Below are positions 45,912-54,781 of a stretch of 64,000 nucleotides of DNA, piece by piece; within the stretch, counting starts at the first letter, position 1, and every line of letters starts with the position of its first letter. Source of the stretch: Alphaproteobacteria bacterium. GTDB taxonomy: Bacteria > Pseudomonadota > Alphaproteobacteria > UBA8366. A program made the position numbers and the translations under genes. The stretch spans positions 62,001-126,000 of the forward strand of contig WHUA01000011.1 of the NCBI GenBank assembly GCA_009377445.1, given 5' to 3'. The notes beneath the pieces are model-generated. The model was not told the origin of the DNA. It worked only from the letters and a program-made list of their open reading frames with translations, and searched no databases.

Positions 45912-46793
45912 CTACTTGTCGATCATGCGCTGGATGATGGTGCCGTATTTGGCGCCGTAACCGGCGGCCTTCGCTTCCTCCATGCGCTCGATGAGGAGCT
46001 TCGCGCCGCGCGCGTCGACGCCCATCTCTTCGGCGAGCTGCACCGCGTAGCCGACATCCTTCAGCACGTAGGTCACCGGGAAGGCGTTCTCCGGGTGATC
46101 GTCCTTGGCCATCGATTTGAGGCCGTGGTTGCGGCAGACGAAGCTGTCGCCCGAGCCCTTGGCCAGCGTCTCCAGGAACAGCGTGCCGTCCATGCCGGCG
46201 CGTTTCGCGATGGTGTACGCTTCGGCGATGGCGTTCAGGTTCTCGTAGACCACCATGTTGTTCATCAGCTTCATCACCTGCCCGGTGCCGGTGCCGCCGC
46301 AATGGGTGATGTCGGTCCCCATGGTGGCGAAGAAGGGATGGGCGCGCTTCAGCACGTCGGCGTCGCCGCCGGCCATGATGCTGAGCGTGCCGTCGATCGC
46401 GGCGAAGCGGGCGCGGGCGATCGGCGCGTCGAGGAAGTCGACCGATTTCCTGGCGCAGGCGGCGGCGACGTCGCGGCCGACGCTCGGCGGCACCGTCGAC
46501 ATGTCGACGACGATCTGCCCGGCGCGGGTGTTCTCGACGACGCCGTCCTTGCCGAGGCAGACGGCGCGGCTTTCCGGCTCGCCCGGCACGCAGATCAGCA
46601 CCAGGTCGACCTGGCGGACTAGATCGGCGATCGAGGCGGCGCGCTTCACGCCGTCCTTCTCCAGCCGTTCCAGCGGCTCCGGCCGGCGGTCGAAGCCGAT
46701 CACCGGCTTGCCGCATTTGCGCACGAGGTTGCGGCACATGGCTTCGCCCATCACGCCGAGGCCGATGAATCCCACCGCCTTTATGTCAGACAT
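45912..46793 (-). CDS. NAD(P)-dependent beta-hydroxyacid dehydrogenase (HIBADH family), first paralogue
   Basis: This 293-residue protein has the Rossmann motif GFIGLGVMGEAMCRNL at the start, the DAPIARARFAAIDGTLSIMAGG substrate segment (usually DAPVSGG) and the catalytic Lys in VMKLMNNMVVYENL. Known members oxidise 3-hydroxyisobutyrate or reduce tartronate semialdehyde. The altered DAPIARAR segment suggests a substrate different from that of the paralogue at 48771-49673. It is convergent with the gamma-glutamyltransferase gene (10-base gap). Confidence 0.85.
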   Translation of the reverse strand: MSDIKAVGFIGLGVMGEAMCRNLVRKCGKPVIGFDRRPEPLERLEKDGVKRAASIADLVRQVDLVLICVPGEPESRAVCLGKDGVVENTRAGQIVVDMSTVPPSVGRDVAAACARKSVDFLDAPIARARFAAIDGTLSIMAGGDADVLKRAHPFFATMGTDITHCGGTGTGQVMKLMNNMVVYENLNAIAEAYTIAKRAGMDGTLFLETLAKGSGDSFVCRNHGLKSMAKDDHPENAFPVTYVLKDVGYAVQLAEEMGVDARGAKLLIERMEEAKAAGYGAKYGTIIQRMIDK

Positions 46794-46883
46794 CGGTTAG
46801 CTCCCATTTTTCATTTTCGCCGGTTACGGCTACCATGCTGACCGGGAAAGGCTTCGCGCTCAAGAGCGGAAAGGACCAGAACA

Positions 46884-47693
46884 ATGGCCAACGCGCTGGA
46901 AACCTATGAGATCTATGCCGTCAAATACGCCCAGCGCGACGCGTTCCGCGCGCAGCACTTCATCTTTTCGGATGCGCACGACGTGCCGATGCCGATGGAT
47001 TATTTCGTCTGGGCCATCGTCGGCAAGAAGGCGAGCTATGTGGTCGATACGGGCTTCGATGCGAAAGAAGCAGCCAAACGCAAGCGCGAGCATGTGCGGA
47101 CGCCGGCGGCGGCGCTGCGGATGGTCGGCATCGACGCCGAGAAGGCCGAGCACGTCATCCTGACCCACATGCACTACGACCACTGCGGTAACCTGGACCA
47201 GTTCCCGAAGGCGAAGCTCTATCTGCAGGAGCGCGAGATGGGCTTCGCCACCGGCCGCTACATGCGCGAGCAGGTGATTCGCCACTCCTTCTCCATCGAC
47301 TACGTGACCGACATCGTGCGCGCGCTCTACGACGATCGGGTCGAGTTCGTGAGCGGCGTGCGCGAGATCGCGCCCGGCATCACGGTGCATCACGTGGGTG
47401 GGCATACGGACGGGCTTCAGGTGATCCGCGTCTGGACCAAGCGAGGCTGGGTGGTGCTCGCCTCGGACGCCACGCACTTCTACGACAATATTTTCCGCAC
47501 CAACCCGTTCCCGATCGTCTTCAATGTCGGGCATATGCTCGAGGGCTACCGCACGATCCACGCGCTCGCGGACTCGCCGCAGCATGTCGTCGCGGGTCAC
47601 GACCCCCTCGTTCTGGCCCGATTCCCGGCCGCCTCCAAGGAGACTCAAGGCATTGCCGCCCGGGTCGACCTGGCGCCGCTGCATTGGGAATGA
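46884..47693 (+). CDS. MBL-fold hydrolase of the N-acyl homoserine lactonase family
   Basis: This 269-residue protein has HMHYDH at residues 95-100 and later ligands in HHVGGHTDG and ASDATHFY, a pattern shared with AiiA-type lactonases. Family membership does not prove quorum-quenching: many members hydrolyse other lactones or esters, and no luxI or luxR gene is near. A ribosome binding site is weak (AAGGA about 11 bases upstream). It is divergent from the HIBADH-family gene at 45912-46793. Confidence 0.83.
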   Translation: MANALETYEIYAVKYAQRDAFRAQHFIFSDAHDVPMPMDYFVWAIVGKKASYVVDTGFDAKEAAKRKREHVRTPAAALRMVGIDAEKAEHVILTHMHYDHCGNLDQFPKAKLYLQEREMGFATGRYMREQVIRHSFSIDYVTDIVRALYDDRVEFVSGVREIAPGITVHHVGGHTDGLQVIRVWTKRGWVVLASDATHFYDNIFRTNPFPIVFNVGHMLEGYRTIHALADSPQHVVAGHDPLVLARFPAASKETQGIAARVDLAPLHWE

Positions 47694-47789
47694 CAGATAG
47701 GCATTCCTGAAGGTTGATCCGGACGCAGAGGCGTATTACCTCCTGCTCCGGCGGCGGATCGTTCGCACCATCATGCGGGAGGCTATGGC

Positions 47790-48758
47790 ATGGGCCAGCA
47801 CCATCACGGCAAGGTTCTCATCATCGGGTCCGGCCCGGCGGGTTATACGGCGGCCATCTACGCCGCCCGCGCCAACCTGAAGCCCATGCTCGTCGCCGGC
47901 CTCCAGCCCGGCGGGCAGATGACGATCACCACCGATGTCGAGAACTATCCCGGCTTCGCGGACGTGATCCAGGGCCCCTGGCTGATGGAGCAGATGCAGA
48001 AACAGGCCGAGCATGTCGGCACCCGCATGATCAACGACCTGATCGTGGATGTGGATTTCACGAAGCGGCCCTTCCGCGCGACCGGCGACGGCGGCGACAC
48101 CTATTCCGGCGACGCGGTGATCATCGCCACCGGCGCCCAGGCGCGCTGGCTCGGGCTCGAATCGGAGCAGAAGTTCCAGGGCTTCGGCGTTTCCGCCTGC
48201 GCCACCTGCGACGGGTTCTTCTTCCGCGACCAGGAGGTCTGCATCGTGGGCGGCGGCAACACGGCGGTCGAAGAGGCGATCTACCTGACGCATCACGCCA
48301 GCAAGGTGACGCTGATCCACCGGCGCGACACGCTCCGGGCGGAAAAGATCATGCAGGACCGCCTGTTCAAGAACCCCAAGGTCACGGCCGTCTGGGACAG
48401 TGTCCTCGAGGAGGTTTTGGGCGACAGCGATCCGCTCGGCGTGACGGGGGTCCGGGTCCGCAACGTAAAGACCGGCGCGGTCCGCGAGATCCCCTGCCAG
48501 GGCGTGTTCATTGCGATCGGCCACGACCCGGCCACCGCCGTCTTCAAGGGCAAGGTCGAGATGGACGCCGAGGGCTATATCCTCACCGCGCCCGACAGCA
48601 CGGCGACGAACGTCGCCGGGGTCTTCGCTGCGGGCGACGTCAAGGACAAGATTTTCCGGCAGGCGGTCACCGCCGCGGGCATGGGCTGCATAGCTGCGCT
48701 CGAGGTCGAGAAATACCTCGCCGCACAGGAAGACCAGACGAGCGCCGCGGCCGAATAG
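47790..48758 (+). CDS. trxB: Thioredoxin reductase
   Basis: This 322-residue flavoprotein has the FAD motif GSGPAGYTAAIYAARANL near residue 13, the redox pair Cys137/Cys140 in CATCDGFFF, the NADPH motif GGGNTAVEEA and the C-terminal FAD motif FAAGDVKDKIFRQAVTAAGMGCIAA. It passes electrons from NADPH to thioredoxin in the cytoplasm. Length is typical. It is followed after 12 bases by the convergent HIBADH-family gene. Confidence 0.95.
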   Translation: MGQHHHGKVLIIGSGPAGYTAAIYAARANLKPMLVAGLQPGGQMTITTDVENYPGFADVIQGPWLMEQMQKQAEHVGTRMINDLIVDVDFTKRPFRATGDGGDTYSGDAVIIATGAQARWLGLESEQKFQGFGVSACATCDGFFFRDQEVCIVGGGNTAVEEAIYLTHHASKVTLIHRRDTLRAEKIMQDRLFKNPKVTAVWDSVLEEVLGDSDPLGVTGVRVRNVKTGAVREIPCQGVFIAIGHDPATAVFKGKVEMDAEGYILTAPDSTATNVAGVFAAGDVKDKIFRQAVTAAGMGCIAALEVEKYLAAQEDQTSAAAE

Positions 48759-48770
48759 CAGCCCGCCCGG

Positions 48771-49673
48771 CTACTTCTTCCCGAGCTTCACCTTCGAGGA
48801 CTCGAGTTGCCAGCGCACGACCTCGGTGTGGTCCGACGCCGGGCCGTATTGCGCGAGCGCCGCGGCATATACCTCGCGTATCAGGGCCGTGAACGGGGCG
48901 GAGACGCCGGTCGCGCGCGCCAGATCCTGCGCCGTGGTCAGGTCCTTCAGCATCAGCCCGTTGGTGAAGCCGGCGTTGTAGGCGCCGCTCAGCACGAACT
49001 GGTGGAATTTCACCTCGGTCGCGTTGTTGCGCCCGGTCGAGCGGTTGATGGTGTCGACCATGACGGCGGGGTCGAGGCCGAACTGCTTGCCGATGATGAG
49101 CGCTTCGCCGGCTGCGGCGAGGCCGACCGCCGACAGCATGTTGTTGAGCGCCTTCATCGCGTGGCCCGAGCCGACGGGGCCGCAATCGAAGATCTGTCCG
49201 CCCATGATGTCGAGCAGCGCCCGGCAGCGGTCGACATCGCCCTTGCCGCCACCGACCATGATGGCGAGCGAGCCGTCGGTCGCGCGCCGCACGCCGCCGG
49301 AAACCGGCGCATCGACCATGGCGATGCCGCGCTCCGCCAGCTCCTTGGCCAGCGCCACGGTGCCGGTCGGGTCGGAGGAGCTCATGTCGAGCAGCAGCTT
49401 GCCCTTCGCCATGGATCCGGCGAGGCCGGGCTCGCCGTCCTGTCCCATGACGATGCGCCGCACGTCCTTGCCGGTGGGCACGATGGTGATGACGATGTCG
49501 GCGTTCTCGGCGACGCTTTCGAGCCCGTTCGCCGGGCTGGCGCCGAACTCCTCGACGAACTTGTCGACGACCTTCCGGTTGAGGTCGTAGACAATCAGCT
49601 TCTGGCCAGCCCGCGCAAGGTTGGCCGCCATCGGCAGCCCCATGTTGCCAAGACCGATGAATCCAATGCGCAT
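48771..49673 (-). CDS. NAD(P)-dependent beta-hydroxyacid dehydrogenase (HIBADH family), second paralogue
   Basis: This 300-residue protein has GFIGLGNMGLPMAANLARAG at the start, the standard substrate motif DAPVSGGVRRATDGSLAIMVGG and the catalytic Lys in AMKALNNMLSAVGL. It is closer to the canonical 3-hydroxyisobutyrate or tartronate semialdehyde enzymes than the first paralogue. A role with mmsA (53221-54720) in valine degradation is possible but the genes are not adjacent. Confidence 0.86.
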   Translation of the reverse strand: MRIGFIGLGNMGLPMAANLARAGQKLIVYDLNRKVVDKFVEEFGASPANGLESVAENADIVITIVPTGKDVRRIVMGQDGEPGLAGSMAKGKLLLDMSSSDPTGTVALAKELAERGIAMVDAPVSGGVRRATDGSLAIMVGGGKGDVDRCRALLDIMGGQIFDCGPVGSGHAMKALNNMLSAVGLAAAGEALIIGKQFGLDPAVMVDTINRSTGRNNATEVKFHQFVLSGAYNAGFTNGLMLKDLTTAQDLARATGVSAPFTALIREVYAAALAQYGPASDHTEVVRWQLESSKVKLGKK

Positions 49674-49744
49674 CCCGTTTCTCCCGATTTGCTGCCGATC
49701 TGTTTGTGGTGGCCGCGCACCGGCAAATTGGCGCGGCGTGGCGC

Positions 49745-49773
49745 TTGTGACCGACAGATTTACTCAGTACCAT
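49745..49773 (+). promoter_or_regulatory. Possible sigma-70-type promoter of the bactofilin gene
   Basis: TTGTGA (49745-49750) and TACCAT (49768-49773) are separated by 17 bases, about 48 bases before the start codon. Match to consensus is moderate. Confidence 0.35.
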
Positions 49774-49820
49774 GCCGCCACACAACACGACAAAAATGCC
49801 CAGTCACGGGGGATGCGGGC

Positions 49821-50342
49821 ATGGCACAGGAAAGCATCATGCGGAGCGGCGACAAGGCGCCCGGCCCGGACGGAGCGCCGTCGGTCGTTGCGACGGGACT
49901 GCGGATCATCGGCAACGTGGTGAGCGGCGGCGTCGTTCACGTCGAAGGCGAAGTTGACGGCGACATTCAATGCACCGAACTGACGATCGGCGCCGAGGGC
50001 AGGGTCAGCGGACAGGCGACCGCCTTCGCCGTCGTGGTTTTCGGCAGGATGACCGGAACGATCCGGGCGAAGCATGTACGAATAGCCAGCGGCGCCACGG
50101 TAGTCGGCGAGGTGATCCACGAGCGGCTGACGATCGAGGCGGGAGCGCGGCTGGACGGTTTTTACCGGCCGGTGGAAAAGGTCGAGATGTCGGCTGCCGT
50201 CGACGTCCGCCAGCAATTCAGCCGCGCGCCGCAGGGGGAATCGGTGCTGCCGCGCCGGAGTCTGCCACCGTCCCGCAAGCGGCCGCGCGGCGGAATCTCG
50301 CTGCGCCAGCCGCAGGGCCTGACGTTGAAACCTCTGCACTGA
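49821..50342 (+). CDS. Bactofilin (polymer-forming cytoskeletal protein)
   Basis: This 173-residue protein has a central right-handed beta-helix region (about residues 25-125) with repeating GxVxG-type turns: VSGGVVHVEGEVDGDIQCTE, IGAEGRVSGQ, VVVFGRMTGTIRAKH and GATVVGEVIHERL. The flanks are short, disordered and rich in proline and arginine. Bactofilins form filaments that scaffold cell-wall or stalk synthesis. A second in-frame ATG at 49839 is also preceded by a possible ribosome binding site. The polyamine operon begins 74 bases downstream. Confidence 0.88.
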   Translation: MAQESIMRSGDKAPGPDGAPSVVATGLRIIGNVVSGGVVHVEGEVDGDIQCTELTIGAEGRVSGQATAFAVVVFGRMTGTIRAKHVRIASGATVVGEVIHERLTIEAGARLDGFYRPVEKVEMSAAVDVRQQFSRAPQGESVLPRRSLPPSRKRPRGGISLRQPQGLTLKPLH

Positions 50343-50416
50343 CGTCCTGCCGGGCGGGGTCCGGTCGGTTGCGCCCGGTCGGACGGCGGCATTGTGCGAC
50401 GATGCGTTGACCTGAA

Positions 50417-51295
50417 ATGGAGGAACCGAAGCATCCGATGGACAAGTGGTTCGAAGAAAAGCTCTATCCCGGCTATCGGACGAAGTTGGAGATCGACAAG
50501 GTTCTGTACGAAGGCAACAGCGAGCATCAGAAGCTTCTGCTGTTCGAGAACTCGCTTTACGGCCGTGTCCTGGCGCTCAACGACATCATCCAGACCACCG
50601 AACGCGACGAGTTCATCTATCACGAGATGCTGACCCATCCGCCGATTCTCGCGCATGGCGCGGTGCGGAAGGTCTTGATCATCGGCGGCGGCGACGGCGG
50701 CATGCTCGAGGAAGTGCTGAAACACCGCGGCATCTCCAAGGTTACGATGGTCGAGATCGACGGCGACGTCGTCGAGTTCAGCAAGGAGCACCTGCGCTTC
50801 ATCTGCAACGACGCCTTCGAGGACGAGCGGCTCGACCTGGTGATCGCAGACGGCATCGACTTCGTCGAGAAGACGGACGAGCGCTACGACGTCATGATCG
50901 TCGATTCGTCCGATCCGGTGGGGCCGGCCGAGGTGCTGTTCACCCAGCGCTTCTATGCCGGCGCAAAACGGTGCCTCGCCCAGGGCGGCGTTCTGGTGAC
51001 CCAGAACGGCGTCCCCTTCCACCAGGGCCAGGAGCTGGCGGGGACGATTTCCTTCCTCCGGCCGCTCTTCCGCGACACCTCCTGCTATGTGGCGCCCGTG
51101 CCGATTTACATCGGCGGGTTGATGGCTTTCGGCTGGGCGACGGACAACGTAACCCTGCGCCAGACACCCCTCGAGCGCCTGCGGGAACGCTTCCGGGCGG
51201 CCGGCCTGGATACCCGGCATTATTCGCCGGAGGTCCATTTCGGGGCCTTTGCCCTGCCCCCCTGGGTCAGGGCCCTGACGGAGCCGAAAAAATAA
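50417..51295 (+). CDS. speE: Spermidine synthase (polyamine aminopropyltransferase), canonical paralogue
   Basis: This 292-residue protein has the full spermidine-synthase pattern: DEFIYHEMLTHPP, the S-adenosyl-binding GGGDGG near residue 91, VEIDGDVVEF, and the catalytic DSSDPVGPAE at residues 163-172. It transfers an aminopropyl group from decarboxylated S-adenosylmethionine to putrescine. ATG 50438 (MDKWFEE) is an alternative start with GGAGGA 12 bases upstream. speD follows 98 bases downstream and a second, diverged speE follows that. Confidence 0.9.
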   Translation: MEEPKHPMDKWFEEKLYPGYRTKLEIDKVLYEGNSEHQKLLLFENSLYGRVLALNDIIQTTERDEFIYHEMLTHPPILAHGAVRKVLIIGGGDGGMLEEVLKHRGISKVTMVEIDGDVVEFSKEHLRFICNDAFEDERLDLVIADGIDFVEKTDERYDVMIVDSSDPVGPAEVLFTQRFYAGAKRCLAQGGVLVTQNGVPFHQGQELAGTISFLRPLFRDTSCYVAPVPIYIGGLMAFGWATDNVTLRQTPLERLRERFRAAGLDTRHYSPEVHFGAFALPPWVRALTEPKK

Positions 51296-51317
51296 TGGCC
51301 GGAACCGAAAATTTCTC

Positions 51318-51367
51318 TTGATTCCCAGGGTCCAAAGCCTCATATGACGCGCTTTCGGCGAAAGCCG
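51318..51367 (+). promoter_or_regulatory. Leader between speE and speD with possible promoter and hairpins
   Basis: TTGATT (51318-51323) and CATATG (51341-51346) are 17 bases apart and could be a weak promoter. Just after, GCTTTC (51351-51356) pairs with GAAAGC (51360-51365), or alternatively CGGC with GCCG around a GAAA loop (51356-51367). These two folds exclude each other. It matches no RNA family I recognise. Confidence 0.3.
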
Positions 51368-51393
51368 TTCATCTGCTGATTGGGAGACAGGCC

Positions 51394-51888
51394 ATGCGTA
51401 AAGCAGCTGTCCAATTGGGGATGGATGTCAATCCTTCCATCGACCTGCAATGCAAGCACCACACCCCGGCGATGGAGGAACGGATAGATGCGTCCGTCGG
51501 CCTCGCCGATACCCGCAAGGACTACTTCATCCAGCGCAACGGCGTGCGATGCGCCGGGTCCCATTTGATCGTCGATCTATGGGGCGCACAGCGTATCGAT
51601 GAGCTCGGCTATATCGAGGAGACGCTGCGCGAGTGCATCCGGGCGTCCGGGGCGACCCTCCTTCACATTCATCTGCATCACTTCACGCCGAACGGCGGTG
51701 TCTCTGGCGTGGCGGTGCTCGCAGAGTCGCACATCAGCGTCCACACATGGCCCGAGAGCGGCTTCGCGGCGTTCGATGTCTTCATGTGCGGCGACGCCGA
51801 TCCGCATAAGGCGGTCGACGTGCTCAAGCGCGCGTTCGATCCGGCGCGCGTGGACGTCGGCGAGCATCTGAGGGGCCGGATGGAATGA
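51394..51888 (+). CDS. speD: S-adenosylmethionine decarboxylase proenzyme (short class 1B type)
   Basis: This 164-residue pyruvoyl enzyme has the self-cleavage site ESHISVHTWPE, with Ser112 becoming the pyruvoyl group, and GSHLIVDLWG about 55 residues earlier. The core corresponds to the short prokaryotic form, but about 45 extra residues precede it (including CKHHTPAMEERIDASVG). It makes decarboxylated S-adenosylmethionine, the aminopropyl donor for both neighbouring synthases. The stop overlaps the start of the second synthase by 4 bases. Confidence 0.92.
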   Translation: MRKAAVQLGMDVNPSIDLQCKHHTPAMEERIDASVGLADTRKDYFIQRNGVRCAGSHLIVDLWGAQRIDELGYIEETLRECIRASGATLLHIHLHHFTPNGGVSGVAVLAESHISVHTWPESGFAAFDVFMCGDADPHKAVDVLKRAFDPARVDVGEHLRGRME

Positions 51889-52739
51889 CGCAGTGGGCCG
51901 AAGAAGTCGATCCGGTTCACGGCGACTTCCGGGTTCAGCTCCGCGTCGAGAAGGTTCTGTTCGAACGGCAGACCGAGCATCAGCACATCCTGCTGATCGA
52001 GAACCGGACCTACGGCCGCGTCCTGCTGTTCGACGGAATCGCCCAGGTCGCGGAGAACGACGAATTCATCTATCACGAGATGCTGGCGCATGTGCCCGTT
52101 CTGGCGCATGGGTCGGTACGCTCGGTGCTGGTCATCGGCGGCGGCGACGGCGGCGCGATTGAAGAGCTGTTCAAGCACGCGGACATCGAGCGGGTCGATC
52201 TCGTCGAGATCGACGGCACGGTGGTTGAGCTGAGCAAGCAGCACCTGCGGTCGGTCTGCGGCGCGTCCTTCGAGGATCCGCGGCTCAGGCTCACCATCGG
52301 CGACGGGGTGGAATTCGTCGCCGACAGCAAGAATCTATACGACCTCATTCTGGTCGATTCCAACGATCCCACCGGCGAAACGAACATTCTCTACAGCGAG
52401 CCCTTCTACCGGCACTGCGCGCGGAGGCTGGCGCCGGGCGGGGTGCTCGTGACGCAGAACGCGCTTCCGTTCTTCGACCGGGACTGGCTGCGCAAGCCGA
52501 TCACGCGGCTGCGCAAGATCTTCGCCGACGTCGGCTGCTATCAGGTCGCGGTGCCCAGCTTCTACGGCGGCTTCATGGCGTTCAGTTGGGCCAGCGAAGA
52601 CGCGTCGCTGCGCCAGGCGGACGGGGATCTGCTGGAGGCGCGCTTCCGCAAGGCAGATCTCCATACCCGCTACTATACGCCCGCCATCCACCGCGCCGCG
52701 TTCGCCCTGCCGCCATACGTGTCCGGCATGCTGGCCTGA
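51885..52739 (+). CDS. Spermidine-synthase-like aminopropyltransferase, diverged paralogue
   Basis: This 284-residue protein has the fold and cofactor motifs of SpeE (DEFIYHEMLAH, GGGDGG near residue 86, VEIDGTVVEL). At the catalytic motif it reads DSNDPTGETN (158-167) where the paralogue reads DSSDPVGPAE, so Pro and Ala-Glu after the glycine are replaced by Glu, Thr and Asn. Its C-terminus (RYYTPAIHRAAFALPPY) is close to E. coli SpeE. It probably uses the same donor on a different or additional polyamine. Translation is coupled to speD by an ATGA overlap. Confidence 0.85.
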   Translation: MTQWAEEVDPVHGDFRVQLRVEKVLFERQTEHQHILLIENRTYGRVLLFDGIAQVAENDEFIYHEMLAHVPVLAHGSVRSVLVIGGGDGGAIEELFKHADIERVDLVEIDGTVVELSKQHLRSVCGASFEDPRLRLTIGDGVEFVADSKNLYDLILVDSNDPTGETNILYSEPFYRHCARRLAPGGVLVTQNALPFFDRDWLRKPITRLRKIFADVGCYQVAVPSFYGGFMAFSWASEDASLRQADGDLLEARFRKADLHTRYYTPAIHRAAFALPPYVSGMLA

Positions 52740-53077
52740 TGCCCGGCCGGCTGCCCACCGGCTTGTGGGTAACCGCGCATGTCGCGCGCTGCTCCTCCCA
52801 GGGAATGCCCGTGGTGGTGGTCCGCCGCGGCGACCCGCACCGCGGCGTCGTCATAGTCAAGCAGCACCGGGTCGGCGCTGGCTTCCGGGTCGTGACGCAG
52901 GCCAGGGACCTGGACGGCAAGCTGACATGGCAGCCGCTTCAGGACGGCGCGCTCCTTCCCGAGGCGGAAGCCGACGAGTTCATCGAGCGCCAGGTCGCCT
53001 TCGACCCCGACCTGTGGGTCATCGAGATCGAGATGCGGGCCGGCGACGAGGATTATTTCCAGGGTCCCGTGGTCTGA
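52739..53077 (+). CDS. DUF1491 family protein
   Basis: This 112-residue protein begins MPGRLPTGLWVTAHVARC and ends with a conserved acidic DPDLWVIEIEMRAGDEDYF segment, which fits the DUF1491 family of uncharacterised alphaproteobacterial proteins. No enzyme motif is visible. Its ATG shares a base with the stop of the second synthase (TGATG), so it is the fourth gene of the polyamine operon by translational coupling, though a functional link is not shown. The following 143 bases to mmsA hold no recognised element. Confidence 0.78.
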   Translation: MPGRLPTGLWVTAHVARCSSQGMPVVVVRRGDPHRGVVIVKQHRVGAGFRVVTQARDLDGKLTWQPLQDGALLPEAEADEFIERQVAFDPDLWVIEIEMRAGDEDYFQGPVV

Positions 53078-53220
53078 CCGGCCCGCCTTGCCGGCCTGCC
53101 TTGCCGGTCCGCCGCGATCAGTATATTCGATAACTAAGGAGAACCGGAAAAGGGGTGGAAGGAGGGCCGGCGCGGCGCCTGCGCGCGCCGGACCCGCATG
53201 CGATAAGAACGGAGAAGAAC

Positions 53221-54720
53221 ATGCCGAAGGACCTTCACCATATCGTCGGCGGCGCGCACGTGCCGGGCACGAGCGGCCGGTTCGGCGACGTCTACAATCC
53301 GGCGACCGGCGAGGTCGCCTCGCGCGTGCCGCTCGCGTCCGCGGAAGAGGTCGATCGCGCCGTCCGCACAGCCGCCGCGGCCTTCCCCGGCTGGGCCGCG
53401 ACGCCGGCGCCGAAGCGCGCCGCGGTCATGTTCGCGATGCGCGAGCTGGTCGCGAAGAACGTGGACAAGCTCGCCGAGCTGATCGGCCGGGAGCATGGCA
53501 AGACGCTGGCGGACGCCCGCGGATCGATCCAGCGGGGCCAGGACGTTATCGAGTTCGCCTGCGGCATCCCGCATCTCATGAAGGGCGAGCTCTCGCCCAA
53601 CGTCGGCGGCGACATCGACGTTTTCTCTATCCGCGAGCCGCTGGGAGTCGTCGGCGGCATAACGCCCTTCAACTTCCCGATCATGATCCCGCTGTGGATG
53701 GGGGCGATGGCGGTGGCCTGTGGCAACGCCTTCATCAACAAACCGTCCGAGCGCGATCCGTCGGCCACGCTGTTCCTCGGCGACCTCTGGAAGGAGGCCG
53801 GCCTGCCGGACGGCATCTGGAACGTCGTCAACGGCGACAAGGAGGCCGTGGACGCCCTGCTGCACCACCCGGACGTCCCGGCCATCAGCTTCGTCGGCTC
53901 GACCGCGGTCGGCGAGTACGTCTACCGGACCGGCACGTCGCACAGCAAGCGCGTCCAGGCCTTCTGCGGCGCCAAGAACCACATGATCATCATGCCCGAC
54001 GCCAACATGGATCAGGCGGCCGATGCGCTGATGGGAGCGGGCTACGGCTCGGCGGGCGAGCGCTGCATGGCGATCTCGGTCGCCGTGCCGGTGGGCGAAA
54101 AGGCGGCCGAGGAGATCGTCAGCCGCCTCAAGCCGCGCGTGCAGGCGCTCCGCATCGGCCCCTACAACGACCCGGTGGCCGACATGGGCCCGTTGATCAC
54201 ATCCGAGGCGAAGCGCCGCGTCGAAGGCTATATCGTCAACGGCGTCAAGGAAGGCGCCGAATTGCTCGTCGACGGCCGGGGCGCGTCCCTGCAAGGCTAT
54301 GAGAAGGGCTTCTTCCTCGGCGGCTCGCTGTTCGACCATGTGAGCACCGACATGTCGATCTATCGGGACGAGATCTTCGGCCCCGTGCTGAGCGTCGCTC
54401 GGGCGCGCGATTTCAACGATGCCGTCCGGATGGTCAACGGGCACGAGTATGCCAACGGTGTCGCCATTTTCACCCAGGACGGCGACGCCGCGCGGGCCTT
54501 CGCCAACCAGGTGGACGTCGGCATGATCGGCGTCAACGTGCCGATCCCGGTGCCGATGGCCTTCCATCACTTCGGCGGCTCCAAGCGCTCGAAATTCGGC
54601 GACACCCAGATGCACGGCCCGCAGTCGGTGCAATTCTTCACCAAGATGAAGACCGTTTCCGCGCGCTGGCCGAGCGGTATCCGTTCGGGCGCGCAGTTCA
54701 CGATGCCGACCAACCGCTAG
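53221..54720 (+). CDS. mmsA: Methylmalonate-semialdehyde dehydrogenase (acylating)
   Basis: This 499-residue aldehyde dehydrogenase has ITPFNFPIMIPLWM, ISFVGSTAVGEYV, the catalytic Cys in GSAGERCMAIS, and EIFGPVLSVAR. The GERCMAIS form and FCGAKNHMIIMPDANMDQ (usual Glu replaced in GAKNH) are specific to the CoA-acylating MmsA branch. It converts methylmalonate or malonate semialdehyde to propionyl- or acetyl-CoA in valine, inositol and thymine catabolism. GGAGAAG precedes ATG 53221. Confidence 0.92.
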   Translation: MPKDLHHIVGGAHVPGTSGRFGDVYNPATGEVASRVPLASAEEVDRAVRTAAAAFPGWAATPAPKRAAVMFAMRELVAKNVDKLAELIGREHGKTLADARGSIQRGQDVIEFACGIPHLMKGELSPNVGGDIDVFSIREPLGVVGGITPFNFPIMIPLWMGAMAVACGNAFINKPSERDPSATLFLGDLWKEAGLPDGIWNVVNGDKEAVDALLHHPDVPAISFVGSTAVGEYVYRTGTSHSKRVQAFCGAKNHMIIMPDANMDQAADALMGAGYGSAGERCMAISVAVPVGEKAAEEIVSRLKPRVQALRIGPYNDPVADMGPLITSEAKRRVEGYIVNGVKEGAELLVDGRGASLQGYEKGFFLGGSLFDHVSTDMSIYRDEIFGPVLSVARARDFNDAVRMVNGHEYANGVAIFTQDGDAARAFANQVDVGMIGVNVPIPVPMAFHHFGGSKRSKFGDTQMHGPQSVQFFTKMKTVSARWPSGIRSGAQFTMPTNR

Positions 54721-54766
54721 ATCAATCTGCAATCAGGTGGAATCACCTAATTGCAGGCAAATTGAT
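54721..54766. repeat. Long nested palindrome after mmsA
   Basis: ATCAAT (54721-54726) pairs with ATTGAT (54761-54766); inside, CTGCAAT (54727-54733) pairs with ATTGCAG (54750-54756) and AGGTG with CACCT. It has no T-run, so it is more likely a repeat or mRNA-end structure than a standard terminator. Confidence 0.6.
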
Positions 54767-54781
54767 CTATCTTAAAAGGTT

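Noticed and set aside
46884..47693. Quorum-quenching enzyme claim for the AHL-lactonase-like MBL protein
   Set aside because: Only family membership supports it; no acyl-homoserine-lactone genes are near, and many relatives act on other lactones.
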